A stretch of DNA of 61,473 nucleotides from the NCBI GenBank assembly GCA_023459795.1, contig JAEWSP010000015.1, positions 1 to 61,473 of the forward strand. Reading direction: 5' to 3'. The notes beneath the pieces were generated by a model, which was not told the DNA's origin, searched no databases, and saw only the letters and a program-made list of their open reading frames with translations. The first letter of the stretch is position 1. Each line of letters starts with the position of its first letter. A program made the position numbers and the translations under genes. The DNA is from Bacillota bacterium. GTDB lineage: Bacteria > Bacillota_I > Bacilli_A > RFN20 > CAG-288. Of the stretch, positions 30,711 to 39,231 are shown piece after piece.

Positions 30711-32477
30711 CTATTCCTGGCTCTTCTGTAGCTTGGCATTGATACCGAGAAGGAACTCCGGATCTATCTTCTCCACCCGGTCGAAGGTAAGGAGACCGTT
30801 CAGCTCGATCTCGCAGTCGCTTAGCTCCGTATAGATCGTTCCGACAAGGCGATGCTTCTTCGCCATCGGAAGAAGCCCTTTGTAGAGCTTTGCAATCCGC
30901 TTCTTCAGCTTCTCCTTGGAATCCACCTTGTAATGCCCGTAGACCTTCTTTCCGAAGAAGGAGTGATCAAGAAGCGCAAATCCGTATCCTCCTATCTCGC
31001 TCAGGAAGTAAGGCGGAAGATTCTTCCGGTACCGTTTCAGGAAAGGCATATCGTAAGCATGGATGCTATAGAAGTCGGTGTGCCTAGATTCGGGATGGAC
31101 CCATCCCGAACAGGTATCGACAAGCCGGCTTGGGTCCTCCTTCTTCGAGACGATGTAGTGGAGGTCCGGATCGAATTCGCCCCAGGCTTCGTTGAAGATC
31201 GTGTATAGGACTACGGAAGGGAAGTTATGCAGTTCCTTTCTCCACTCGGTAGTCTCCCTGTCCCATTCCTTTCTTCCTTCCTCGTTGTCTCTCCGGAAGA
31301 AGCGGTAGGGATTATGGACCATGGAGTAATGGTTGAACATGGGGAAGAACTTCGGATAGACGACGGCAAAGAGGGTATTCCTGTCTCCCCCTGACGGGAA
31401 GTCCTGCAGGATCAGCATTCCCTTCTTGTCGGCTTCGTAGTAGTATCTGTCCTCTTCGATCTTGATATGCTTGCGGAGGCAGTTGAAACCCATCTTCTTT
31501 GCTTCCTGGATGTCTTTTGCGTAGTCGGAATAATCCATCGGAGTGTAATCCCCGAGGTAGTAGTAGCCTTGGTCGAGAAGACCGGTCAGGAAGATCCTCT
31601 TATGGTTCAGGTAGACCCCTTTGTTTCCTTCCACGTCTTCCGCAATCTCGATTTTTCTCATTCCGAAATAGGAGGAGACACGGTCTTCTTTGTATGTAAT
31701 CTTAACAGGAGTCAGGTAGGGATCCTCTATGCTCCAGGGATGAACCTCCTTAAGGGGAAGACGAGTCGGGGTATTCAAAGAAACGGAAAAGGTTTCGTTT
31801 CCTATCCTGACGCTGGCCTCTCCCGAAGAGGAGGAGAAAAGAAGGATATCCACCGCTTTTCCGTCGAGATCCGGTGTAATCTTCATAGACTCCACATAGT
31901 CCTCCGGGACGGATTCGAGCCACACCGGGAAGTAGATTCCCGATACCGAGGAATAGGTGCATCCCCATGGCTTCAGCCTCTGCTTGCCGACGGTGTGGTA
32001 GGAGGAGTCGGTGACATCCTTTACCCTTACGGTAAGGAGGAAACGGGAAGGATTGTCTTTTGGAATCTCCAAAGTAAAGCGGGTGAATCCCCCGACATGG
32101 GTCATCACGAGCTTATGATCCAAATAGACGTCCGCTATCTGGTCCACTCCGTCGAAGTGGAGAAGGACTTTCCCTTTGCCGAAGGACTCCGGCAGGACGA
32201 CTTCCCTTTCGTAGAAGAGGTAATCATCGATCTCGGCTTTTTCATGGATTCCGCTTAAGGGGGATTCCACGGCATAAGGTACTAGGATCTTCCGGAAATA
32301 GGTTTCCGGAAGTTCCTCTCCTTTCTTCCTCTCGAAGCTCCATAGGCCGTTCAGGGTCAGATAGCTGTCTCTTGCAAAGCCAGGCCGTGGATATTCCGGA
32401 AGCGGGATTCCCGCAAACGGAAAAGCCGGCACCTTGGCTGCATATAGACGTGCTCTGTTCTGGTTGTCCTTCCGCAT
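30711..32477 (-). CDS. Glycoside hydrolase family 2 enzyme
   Basis: The 588-aa enzyme shows the GH2 plan. A sugar-binding domain (about 40-190: LNGLWSFERK, FDGVDQIADVYLDHK) and an Ig-like domain (190-285) precede a TIM barrel. Acid/base Glu430 is in NEAWG and the nucleophile Glu494 is in SEIGGYG; both are present. Without a signal peptide it is cytosolic and would act on imported di- or oligosaccharides as a beta-galactosidase, beta-glucuronidase or beta-mannosidase. The exact specificity is open. AAAGGA precedes the ATG. No transporter lies directly beside it; the GPH-type carrier at 11093 is a distant candidate. Confidence 0.88.
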   Translation of the reverse strand: MRKDNQNRARLYAAKVPAFPFAGIPLPEYPRPGFARDSYLTLNGLWSFERKKGEELPETYFRKILVPYAVESPLSGIHEKAEIDDYLFYEREVVLPESFGKGKVLLHFDGVDQIADVYLDHKLVMTHVGGFTRFTLEIPKDNPSRFLLTVRVKDVTDSSYHTVGKQRLKPWGCTYSSVSGIYFPVWLESVPEDYVESMKITPDLDGKAVDILLFSSSSGEASVRIGNETFSVSLNTPTRLPLKEVHPWSIEDPYLTPVKITYKEDRVSSYFGMRKIEIAEDVEGNKGVYLNHKRIFLTGLLDQGYYYLGDYTPMDYSDYAKDIQEAKKMGFNCLRKHIKIEEDRYYYEADKKGMLILQDFPSGGDRNTLFAVVYPKFFPMFNHYSMVHNPYRFFRRDNEEGRKEWDRETTEWRKELHNFPSVVLYTIFNEAWGEFDPDLHYIVSKKEDPSRLVDTCSGWVHPESRHTDFYSIHAYDMPFLKRYRKNLPPYFLSEIGGYGFALLDHSFFGKKVYGHYKVDSKEKLKKRIAKLYKGLLPMAKKHRLVGTIYTELSDCEIELNGLLTFDRVEKIDPEFLLGINAKLQKSQE

Positions 32478-32531
32478 ATATATCAGTCCTTTCTTTTGCT
32501 CTTGTTTCCTCTCTATTCTACTACAGCCTTG

Positions 32532-33941
32532 TCATTTTGCTTTCAACAAAGAAAAATTCGGTTCTTTCTGTTTCATTTTCTTCATGACCTTCGGGAAGAG
32601 GAGGAAGTAGACGAGAGTAGAGACGACAGCAGATCCTATATCCGCAATGAGTTCTGCATAGAAGGTAGACTCTGCTTTCCTGGTGAGAAGAGGAAGAATA
32701 ATCATGGAACCTAGCATCAGGACTGCTTTCCTGTTCAGGGAGAGCCAGATGGAGGAATTGGCCTGTCCCATTCCGGTCAGTCCGTCGACGGTCGTGTACT
32801 GGAGGGAGAGAGGGATGATGCCGTACATGTAGATCCTTATGTATTTGACCGAAGTATCGACCAGCAGTTCCTTGTCCGAGGAGGAGCCGCCTTTCTGGAA
32901 TCTGACGAAGAGGTCTGCAAAAGGCCGTGCCAGAGGATAGCTTAGGAGAAAGCAAACGGTCGTGAAGCATAGTCCGAAGAGGAAGATCTGTTTCTCGCTC
33001 TTCCGGATGAGATCTTCTCTTCCGGCACCGTAGTTGTAGCCGAGGATCGGCTGGCTTCCCGTACTGATTCCCAGAAGCGGTCCGGTAATCAAGGATTCGA
33101 ACCCGGTCACGATGGTGCTTGCTTCGATCAGGAAGTCCCCCTCTTTCTCTCCGCCGTACTTCTGGAAGGTGGTGTTGAAGAGGAGAAGAAGAAGAGAGTC
33201 CGTAACCATGATGATGAAAGGCGAGAATCCGAGCTTCAGGATGCTTCCCCAGATACGGAAATCCGGTTTTCCGAAGGATAACCGGATCCGGGTGCTTTTC
33301 TTCAGCAGCAGTAAAAGAGAGACGAGGAAACCAACTCCCTGGCAGAGGATAGTGGCATAGGCGGCCCCCTTTACGCCCCAGTTGAAGCAAAGGACGAACA
33401 AGGCATCGAAAGCGATGTTGCATAGGCAGCTAATGGATGTGGAGAGCATGCTTCCTAAGGACATCCCCTGGGCGGAAAGGAACTCGTTGAGTCCTAAAGT
33501 AAGGACCGGAAACAAAATCCCGGCCAAGACGATCATCATGTAATCCCGGGCATAAGGATAAGAGTTCTCGCTTGCCCCGAAAGCGAAGAGGACGGGCTTC
33601 AAGGCTAAGAAGAAGACAACCTCCAAAAGGAGACCGAAAAGGAAAAGCATCTGGAAGGCATTGGACAATATCTTCTTTGCTTCCCCGTCTTTCTTTTCTC
33701 CTAGGCGCATCGAGAAAAGAGGGCCGCCTCCTAGTCCTACCCAGAAGGAAAAGGCAGTAAGGGTCGTCACAAGCGGAGAGCAGACGGCAATACCGGAAAG
33801 TGCCGCGGAGCCTATCTGGCTGACAAAGATACGGTCGACGATGGAGTAGAGGACGTTGACGATCTGGGCAGCCATAGCCGGAAGCACTAGCTTCCGGATG
33901 ACCGGCCAGGTCTTTTCGGAGCCTAGATCGATAGCTTTCAT
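32532..33941 (-). CDS. MATE family efflux transporter
   Basis: The 469-aa protein has about 12 spans with the MATE layout: LVLPAMAAQIVNVLYSIVDRIFVSQIG at the start, and a repeated half around residue 240. It exports drugs or cationic metabolites using an ion gradient. The start codon at 33941 has no ribosome site, and TAGAAT (33955-33950, minus) would place the transcript start two bases upstream; a leaderless mRNA is possible. It is divergent from the MarR operon. The MarR operator at 34007 lies between the two, so the same regulator might also affect this pump. Confidence 0.9.
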   Translation of the reverse strand: MKAIDLGSEKTWPVIRKLVLPAMAAQIVNVLYSIVDRIFVSQIGSAALSGIAVCSPLVTTLTAFSFWVGLGGGPLFSMRLGEKKDGEAKKILSNAFQMLFLFGLLLEVVFFLALKPVLFAFGASENSYPYARDYMMIVLAGILFPVLTLGLNEFLSAQGMSLGSMLSTSISCLCNIAFDALFVLCFNWGVKGAAYATILCQGVGFLVSLLLLLKKSTRIRLSFGKPDFRIWGSILKLGFSPFIIMVTDSLLLLLFNTTFQKYGGEKEGDFLIEASTIVTGFESLITGPLLGISTGSQPILGYNYGAGREDLIRKSEKQIFLFGLCFTTVCFLLSYPLARPFADLFVRFQKGGSSSDKELLVDTSVKYIRIYMYGIIPLSLQYTTVDGLTGMGQANSSIWLSLNRKAVLMLGSMIILPLLTRKAESTFYAELIADIGSAVVSTLVYFLLFPKVMKKMKQKEPNFSLLKAK

Positions 33942-34006
33942 TCCGGGACATTCTATGCCTATATCCTATATGGTAATTATGAAAGAGTTTTCATTTTCCT
34001 TGAAAA

Positions 34007-34023
34007 GTCTCACCCCGTGAGAC
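34007..34023. promoter_or_regulatory. MarR operator 1
   Basis: GTCTCAC-CCC-GTGAGAC is a perfect 7-bp-arm palindrome located upstream of the -35 box of the marR operon. Confidence 0.75.
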
Positions 34024-34031
34024 AAAAGGAC

Positions 34032-34059
34032 TTGAAAAGGGAATCCAGTGTCCTATAAT
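34032..34059 (+). promoter_or_regulatory. Promoter of the marR-ABC operon
   Basis: -35 TTGAAA (34032-34037), 16 bp, -10 TATAAT (34054-34059), bracketed by two operator copies. Confidence 0.8.
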
Positions 34060-34067
34060 GAAATATG

Positions 34068-34080
34068 CTCACGGGGTGAG
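34068..34080. promoter_or_regulatory. MarR operator 2
   Basis: CTCAC-GGG-GTGAG is the exact reverse complement of the 13-bp core of operator 1, placed at the predicted transcript start and overlapping the marR ribosome-site region. Confidence 0.75.
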
Positions 34081-34085
34081 ATATT

Positions 34086-34538
34086 ATGAATAATGAAGAA
34101 AGAGAGAAGCTGAAGATAGAGTGGGCAGCATTCGTATTGAAGTCCGGCACTTGCCAGCGTTCGATTCCGGCAATGGACTTTGCGGCCCAGACTAGTATCC
34201 TCTTTGTACTGAACCGGGAGGAGGAACCACTAACCCCTTCCCAGATTCAGAAATTTCTCTCGGTCGGAAGCGGAAGGACCGGAAACCTTCTGAAGCTGAT
34301 GGAGAGGAAGGGCTGGATCAGACGTTCTACAAGCCAGGCGGACAGGAGGAAGACCCTAGTCTTCCTGACCCAAGCGGGGAAGGAAGCCTTCGACAAGGAG
34401 ACGACAGGATTCCTAGAAGCTACTGATAAGGTAATCGACCGTTTCGGTGCCGAGGAGCTAAGGAACTTTATGGAAGAGGGGAAGAGACTGTTTGCCGTTA
34501 TCGAAGGCGTCAAGAAGGAAGGACCAAAACCATTATGA
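34086..34538 (+). CDS. MarR family transcriptional regulator
   Basis: The 150-aa winged-helix repressor has LTPSQIQKFLSVGSGRTGNLLKLMERKGWI as recognition helix region and RRSTSQADRRKTLVFLTQAG as wing; helices at both ends mediate dimerisation. It most likely represses its own operon through the two identical palindromes around the promoter, releasing it when a drug or other small ligand binds. GGGGTGAG is the only SD-like sequence before the ATG and lies within operator 2. Its stop overlaps the first ABC gene (ATGA). Confidence 0.92.
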   Translation: MNNEEREKLKIEWAAFVLKSGTCQRSIPAMDFAAQTSILFVLNREEEPLTPSQIQKFLSVGSGRTGNLLKLMERKGWIRRSTSQADRRKTLVFLTQAGKEAFDKETTGFLEATDKVIDRFGAEELRNFMEEGKRLFAVIEGVKKEGPKPL

Positions 34539-36430
34539 TCAAGCTGATGAAGAAACTGAGGAAGAGGGACTGGATCAGCATGACTCTGATCGTTGCCCTT
34601 ACGGTACTGGAAGTCTGGTGCATGATGCTGATGACTGACTATATGTCGGATCTCATCCAGAACATCATGTATCTTTATTACCAGGGCAATCCTGGCAAGA
34701 TGGGACTGCCAGATTCTGCCATCCAATCTCTCTCAGCAATGGGAGGATGGAGCGGATTGGATTCCCTTATTCAATCGGGGTCTCCTTTAGTTAGTATGAT
34801 TCCTGCCGAAAGCGCACCATTGATTCATTCTATTGCCACTGTTACAACGGGAAGCCTTTGGGTTTCTGCCGCCTACATGCTTCTCACTATTGTCGGATAT
34901 GTCGGCTGCCAGGTGGTTATTGCCGCCTTTGCCAGCGGAATCGCGGCTAGCTTTGCCGTCTCTCTCCGCCATGATCTCAACGAGAAGATTTCCTCTTTCT
35001 CCTTATCCGAGCTCAACCACTTCTCCACTGCTTCCTTGATTACGAGAACGACAAACGATGTCGAACAGGTGCAGATGGCCTGGCTTTTCATGATGCGCTC
35101 TATCTTTGCCGCTCCGGTAACGGCAATCTGGGCAATCTGCAAGATCCAGGCATCCTCTAGCCAGCTTACGATCACGACCGGAATCTTCATTGCCTTCCTG
35201 ATCGTTTCTCTTGCTATCATCGGTATCCTTGTTATCCCTAAGTTCCAGAAGAGCCAGAAGTATCTGGACCGTCTGAACATGATCACCAGGGAACAGCTGA
35301 ACGGCATTAGGGTCGTCAGGGCATATAATGCCGAGCCTTACCAGGAGAAGAAGTTCCAGAAGGCAAACGATGACCTTACTTCCCTCAACCTCTTTACGGG
35401 ACACGCCGTCGGACTGATGATGCCTTTGATGATCATCGTCATGGACGGCATCAGCCTTGCCGTCTACTGGGTCGGAGCAGGACTGGTCAATGACGGGAAG
35501 ACGACTTATGCCACTCTCTCCTCCTACTCCATGCTTGTCGTCCAGATCGTCATGGCATTCCTGATGCTTCTTATGATGTTCATTCTTATCCCCCGTGCCC
35601 GGGTTTCCGCAAAACGTATCAACGAAGTGCTGGAGACTCCTTCTTCTATCCAGAATCCTTCTTCTCCGGAAGAACCCCGGGAAGAAGGGACAATCGAATT
35701 CAAGGACGTTTCTTTCCGCTATCCGGACAGCAAGGAAGATACTCTCTCCCATATCTCCTTTACCGCCAAGAAGGGCGACACCATTGCTATCATCGGTTCT
35801 ACCGGCTCCGGGAAGACGACCCTTGTCGATCTTCTTGACCGCTTCTATGACGTAAGCGAAGGGGAAGTCCTTATCGACGGAGTAGACGTAAAGAAGATGA
35901 ACCAGGATACTCTCCGCGGACTGATCGGATTCGTTCCTCAGAAGGGTGTTCTCTTCTCCGGTACCGTCCGCTCCAATATCGGTTTAGGGAAGAAGGAGAT
36001 CACGGACGAGGAAGTAAAGGAAGCAAGCCGGATCTCCTGCTCGGAGGAGTTCCTTGCAAAGACAAGGGAAGGATACGATCTTCCTATCGCCCAGGGAGGA
36101 ACGAACGTCTCCGGCGGACAGAGGCAGAGACTCTGCATCGCCAGAGCCGTTGCCCTCAAGCCTCAGATCCTTGTCTTCGATGATTCCTTCTCCGCTCTCG
36201 ACTTCAAGACGGACTTGGCTGTACGGACGAATCTGAAGAACAGCCTTCCCGAGTCCACCAAGGTCATCGTTGCCCAGCGTATCGGAACGATCATGGAAGC
36301 AGACGAGATCCTGGTCCTCGATGAAGGAAAGCTTGTCGGAAAAGGCAAGCATGAAGAGCTTCTGAAGAACTGCCAGACATACCGGGATATTGCTCTTTCC
36401 CAGCTTTCCAAGGAGGAACTTGGCTTATGA
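34535..36430 (+). CDS. Heterodimeric ABC multidrug exporter, degenerate-site half
   Basis: The 631-aa half-transporter has six spans (about 15-330) and an ATPase domain. Walker A is GSTGSGKTT, the signature is VSGGQRQRLCIARA and Walker B is ILVFDDSF. The catalytic Glu after Walker B is Asp, and the switch His is replaced by Gln (VAQRIGT). Such a non-canonical site is typical of one partner in TM287/288- or LmrCD-type heterodimers. The outer loop between the first two spans is unusually long (about 70 residues, rich in Gly/Ser/Pro). It overlaps both neighbours by four bases. Confidence 0.92.
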   Translation: MIKLMKKLRKRDWISMTLIVALTVLEVWCMMLMTDYMSDLIQNIMYLYYQGNPGKMGLPDSAIQSLSAMGGWSGLDSLIQSGSPLVSMIPAESAPLIHSIATVTTGSLWVSAAYMLLTIVGYVGCQVVIAAFASGIAASFAVSLRHDLNEKISSFSLSELNHFSTASLITRTTNDVEQVQMAWLFMMRSIFAAPVTAIWAICKIQASSSQLTITTGIFIAFLIVSLAIIGILVIPKFQKSQKYLDRLNMITREQLNGIRVVRAYNAEPYQEKKFQKANDDLTSLNLFTGHAVGLMMPLMIIVMDGISLAVYWVGAGLVNDGKTTYATLSSYSMLVVQIVMAFLMLLMMFILIPRARVSAKRINEVLETPSSIQNPSSPEEPREEGTIEFKDVSFRYPDSKEDTLSHISFTAKKGDTIAIIGSTGSGKTTLVDLLDRFYDVSEGEVLIDGVDVKKMNQDTLRGLIGFVPQKGVLFSGTVRSNIGLGKKEITDEEVKEASRISCSEEFLAKTREGYDLPIAQGGTNVSGGQRQRLCIARAVALKPQILVFDDSFSALDFKTDLAVRTNLKNSLPESTKVIVAQRIGTIMEADEILVLDEGKLVGKGKHEELLKNCQTYRDIALSQLSKEELGL

Positions 36431-38250
36431 GTATGCATCGTACAAAGGTTAAGATGCCGAAAGGCGACAACAGCTCCCTGAAGGAGAACACGAAAGCCCT
36501 CGGCAAGGTTGCTGTTTCTACCAAGAAATACTGGCCGTTCCTATTCCTTTCCGTCTTCTTCCTTCTGGTGACCACGGTGATTGCCATCATTTCCCCGCAT
36601 TTCCTCGATCAGCTCACTCAGGCTATTGCGGATGGTGCCGGAACAAGGTCTATCGATATGGATGAAATCTCCCGCAACGGGGTCATCCTGATCTGCCTAT
36701 ACGTCGGATATTCCATTTCGAACTACCTTGCTTCCTTCATCGTCACATCGGTTATCCAGAGATATGCGAATTCCCTCCGCAAGGACATCGTCAACAAGAT
36801 CAACAGGGTACCGCTAAGCTATTTCGATTCGAGGGAGGTAGGAGACATCCTGAGCATCGTGACGAACGATGTCGATACGATGTCCCAGTCTTTGGATCAG
36901 GTCCTCGGTATGCTTCTATCCTCCATCTTCATGCTGGTAGGTTCCCTGATCGGCATGTTCGTCACTTCCTGGCAGATGGCTCTTGTCGCCTGCCTATCCA
37001 TTCCGCTTATGGCTCTGTTCCTGGTTTTCATCATGAAGCTTGCCATGCCTCAGTTCATGAAGAGGCAGAACCAGATCGGTGCGCTCGACGGAAGAGTGGA
37101 GGAATCCTATTCCGGGCAGTCCGTCCTGAAAGCCTTCCGTGCAGAAGAAAAGTACAACGCTGCTTTCGACAAGCAGAACAGGGAACTTGGCGAAACCATG
37201 TTCAAGGCCCAGATCTGCGGCGGACTGATGATGCCTTCCATGGCCTGGATTTCCTATCTTACCTATGTCGCGGTTCTTCTTGTCGGCGGAATCCTGATGA
37301 CTTCCCATCCGGAAACCGGCATTGAATTCGGTACTCTTACAGCCTTCCTGGTCTATGTCCGTCTCTTCCAGCAGCCTTTCAGCCAGATCGGCCAGGCCAT
37401 GAACTCTCTGCAGACTGTCTCTGCCGCTAGCGCCCGTGTCTTTGCCTTCCTAGGCGAAAAGGAGATCTCCGATGAAACGGGCAAGCCTTTCGCTCTGAAG
37501 AAGGACGGAGCAGAGGAAGTGAAGGGATCCGTCAACTTCGAGGATGTCCATTTCGGGTACGAGCCCGAAAGAGAAATCATCCACGGCTTCTCGGCCGTGG
37601 TGAAGCCGGGAAGCAAGGTCGCCATCGTCGGTCCTACGGGTGCCGGGAAGACGACGATCGTCAACCTCCTGATGCGGTTCTACGAGACGGATTCCGGGGA
37701 TATCCTTATCGACGGCGTGAAGACTAGCGATATGCCGCGGAAGGAAATCCACGATGTCTTCGGCATGGTCCTGCAGGATACCTGGGTCTTCAACGGGACC
37801 CTGCGGGAGAACCTCGTCTACAACACCAAGGGAGTCACGGAAGAAGATATCCAGAATGTCATCCACGATGCCCACCTTACCCACTTCGTCCGTTCCCTTC
37901 CGGGAGGGCTCGACTATGTCATCAGCGACGGCAGCCAGATCTCCGGCGGCCAGAAGCAGCTCATCACTATCGCCCGTGCCATGCTCCGCAAGTCCCCTCT
38001 CATGATCCTGGATGAGGCAACCTCCAACGTCGATACCAGAACCGAGGAGAAGCTTCAGGAAGCTATGGACAGGCTGACCAAGGGGAAGACCTCCTTCGTG
38101 ATCGCCCACCGGCTTAGCACCATCCGGAATTCCGACCTGATCCTCGTCCTGAAGGACGGGGGCATCGTCGAGAAGGGAACCCATGATTCCCTCATGAAGG
38201 AAGGCGGATTCTATTCTTCCCTCTATAATTCCCAGTTCAGCTTCGAATAA
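36427..38250 (+). CDS. Heterodimeric ABC multidrug exporter, catalytic half
   Basis: The 607-aa partner of the preceding gene has six spans and a fully consensus ATPase: Walker A GPTGAGKTT, signature ISGGQKQLITIARA, Walker B LMILDEATSNVD and switch His in IAHRLST. With the upstream subunit it should form an exporter of drugs, peptides or lipids. It is translationally coupled by the ATGA overlap and ends the marR operon at a strong terminator. Confidence 0.93.
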   Translation: MSMHRTKVKMPKGDNSSLKENTKALGKVAVSTKKYWPFLFLSVFFLLVTTVIAIISPHFLDQLTQAIADGAGTRSIDMDEISRNGVILICLYVGYSISNYLASFIVTSVIQRYANSLRKDIVNKINRVPLSYFDSREVGDILSIVTNDVDTMSQSLDQVLGMLLSSIFMLVGSLIGMFVTSWQMALVACLSIPLMALFLVFIMKLAMPQFMKRQNQIGALDGRVEESYSGQSVLKAFRAEEKYNAAFDKQNRELGETMFKAQICGGLMMPSMAWISYLTYVAVLLVGGILMTSHPETGIEFGTLTAFLVYVRLFQQPFSQIGQAMNSLQTVSAASARVFAFLGEKEISDETGKPFALKKDGAEEVKGSVNFEDVHFGYEPEREIIHGFSAVVKPGSKVAIVGPTGAGKTTIVNLLMRFYETDSGDILIDGVKTSDMPRKEIHDVFGMVLQDTWVFNGTLRENLVYNTKGVTEEDIQNVIHDAHLTHFVRSLPGGLDYVISDGSQISGGQKQLITIARAMLRKSPLMILDEATSNVDTRTEEKLQEAMDRLTKGKTSFVIAHRLSTIRNSDLILVLKDGGIVEKGTHDSLMKEGGFYSSLYNSQFSFE

Positions 38251-38256
38251 GGAACA

Positions 38257-38298
38257 AACGGCTGCTACGAAACAAGAATCGTAGCAGCCGTTTTTTTC
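38257..38298 (+). terminator. Terminator of the marR-ABC operon
   Basis: A 14-bp perfect stem, AACGGCTGCTACGA / TCGTAGCAGCCGTT, 8-nt loop, then TTTTT. Confidence 0.93.
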
Positions 38299-38364
38299 TT
38301 ACGCATATTGCACCGCACTCCTCCGGAAGGCTAGTATAATTTGAAGTTAGAAAGAAGGATACCC

Positions 38365-39231
38365 ATGAAAGAATACCATAACGGACATTTCGAAGGAGAA
38401 AGAGCACTTTTCCGTCTCTCGGATGCAAAAATCTCGGACTCTCTTTTCGATAACGGGGAATCCCCTCTCAAGGAGGGAAGGAACCTAATCATCGATCATG
38501 TCACCTTCGGCTATAAATATCCTCTCTGGTACGGAAAAGGGCATCAGGTTACAAACTGCACTTTCCTGGAGATGTCCAGGTCCGGTCTCTGGTATACGGA
38601 GGATTCCTCTTTTTCGGATCTGGATATCATCGCTCCGAAGGAATTCCGCAGATGCCGTAACATCACCCTGGAAAGAGTCCGGTTTGCGAATGCCCAGGAG
38701 ACTTTATGGAACTGCAGCCAGGTAACCCTCAAGGATATCCAGGCCAAAGGGGACTATTTCGGTATGGGTTCTGAGGACGTTACGATCGAGAACATGGTCC
38801 TGGACGGGAACTACGCCTTCGACGGCGGAAAGAACATCAAGGCGAAGAACTGCGTCTTCAATACGAAGGATGCCTTCTGGAACTGCGAGAACGTAACTCT
38901 CCAGAACTGTGTCCTGAACGGAGAGTACTTCAGCTGGAACAGCAGGAACATCACCCTGATCGACTGCAAGGTCACCTCCCACCAAGGCTTCTGCTATATG
39001 GAAAACGTGGTATTGAAGAATACGTCGATAAGCCCGGATTCGGACCTGATCTTCGAATACTGCAAGAACCTGGACGTGGAGACTCCTTCTCTCCTTCTCT
39101 CCGTCAAGAACCCGGAGTCCGGAACTATCCGTGCTCTTTCCGTGAAGGAACTGATCCAGGACGATGAAAGAATCGATAAGAGCAAGATCAGGATCCTTGT
39201 AAGGAAAGGAAGCGGATATGAGGAAATATGA
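38365..39231 (+). CDS. DUF3737 family protein (right-handed beta-helix)
   Basis: The 288-aa protein resembles DUF3737. Repeats of the form N-x-T-L-x-x-C-x-x-x-G/A-x-x-x-F-W-x-C-x-N build a right-handed parallel beta helix (for example VTFGYKYPLWYG, FNTKDAFWNCENVTLQN). Proteins of this family commonly neighbour PatB-type aminotransferases, as here; the function is not established. The start at 38365 has AAGGA upstream; an in-frame ATG at 38341 lacks it. Its end overlaps the next gene by 14 nt. A TATAAT at about 38335 provides the promoter. Confidence 0.88.
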   Translation: MKEYHNGHFEGERALFRLSDAKISDSLFDNGESPLKEGRNLIIDHVTFGYKYPLWYGKGHQVTNCTFLEMSRSGLWYTEDSSFSDLDIIAPKEFRRCRNITLERVRFANAQETLWNCSQVTLKDIQAKGDYFGMGSEDVTIENMVLDGNYAFDGGKNIKAKNCVFNTKDAFWNCENVTLQNCVLNGEYFSWNSRNITLIDCKVTSHQGFCYMENVVLKNTSISPDSDLIFEYCKNLDVETPSLLLSVKNPESGTIRALSVKELIQDDERIDKSKIRILVRKGSGYEEI

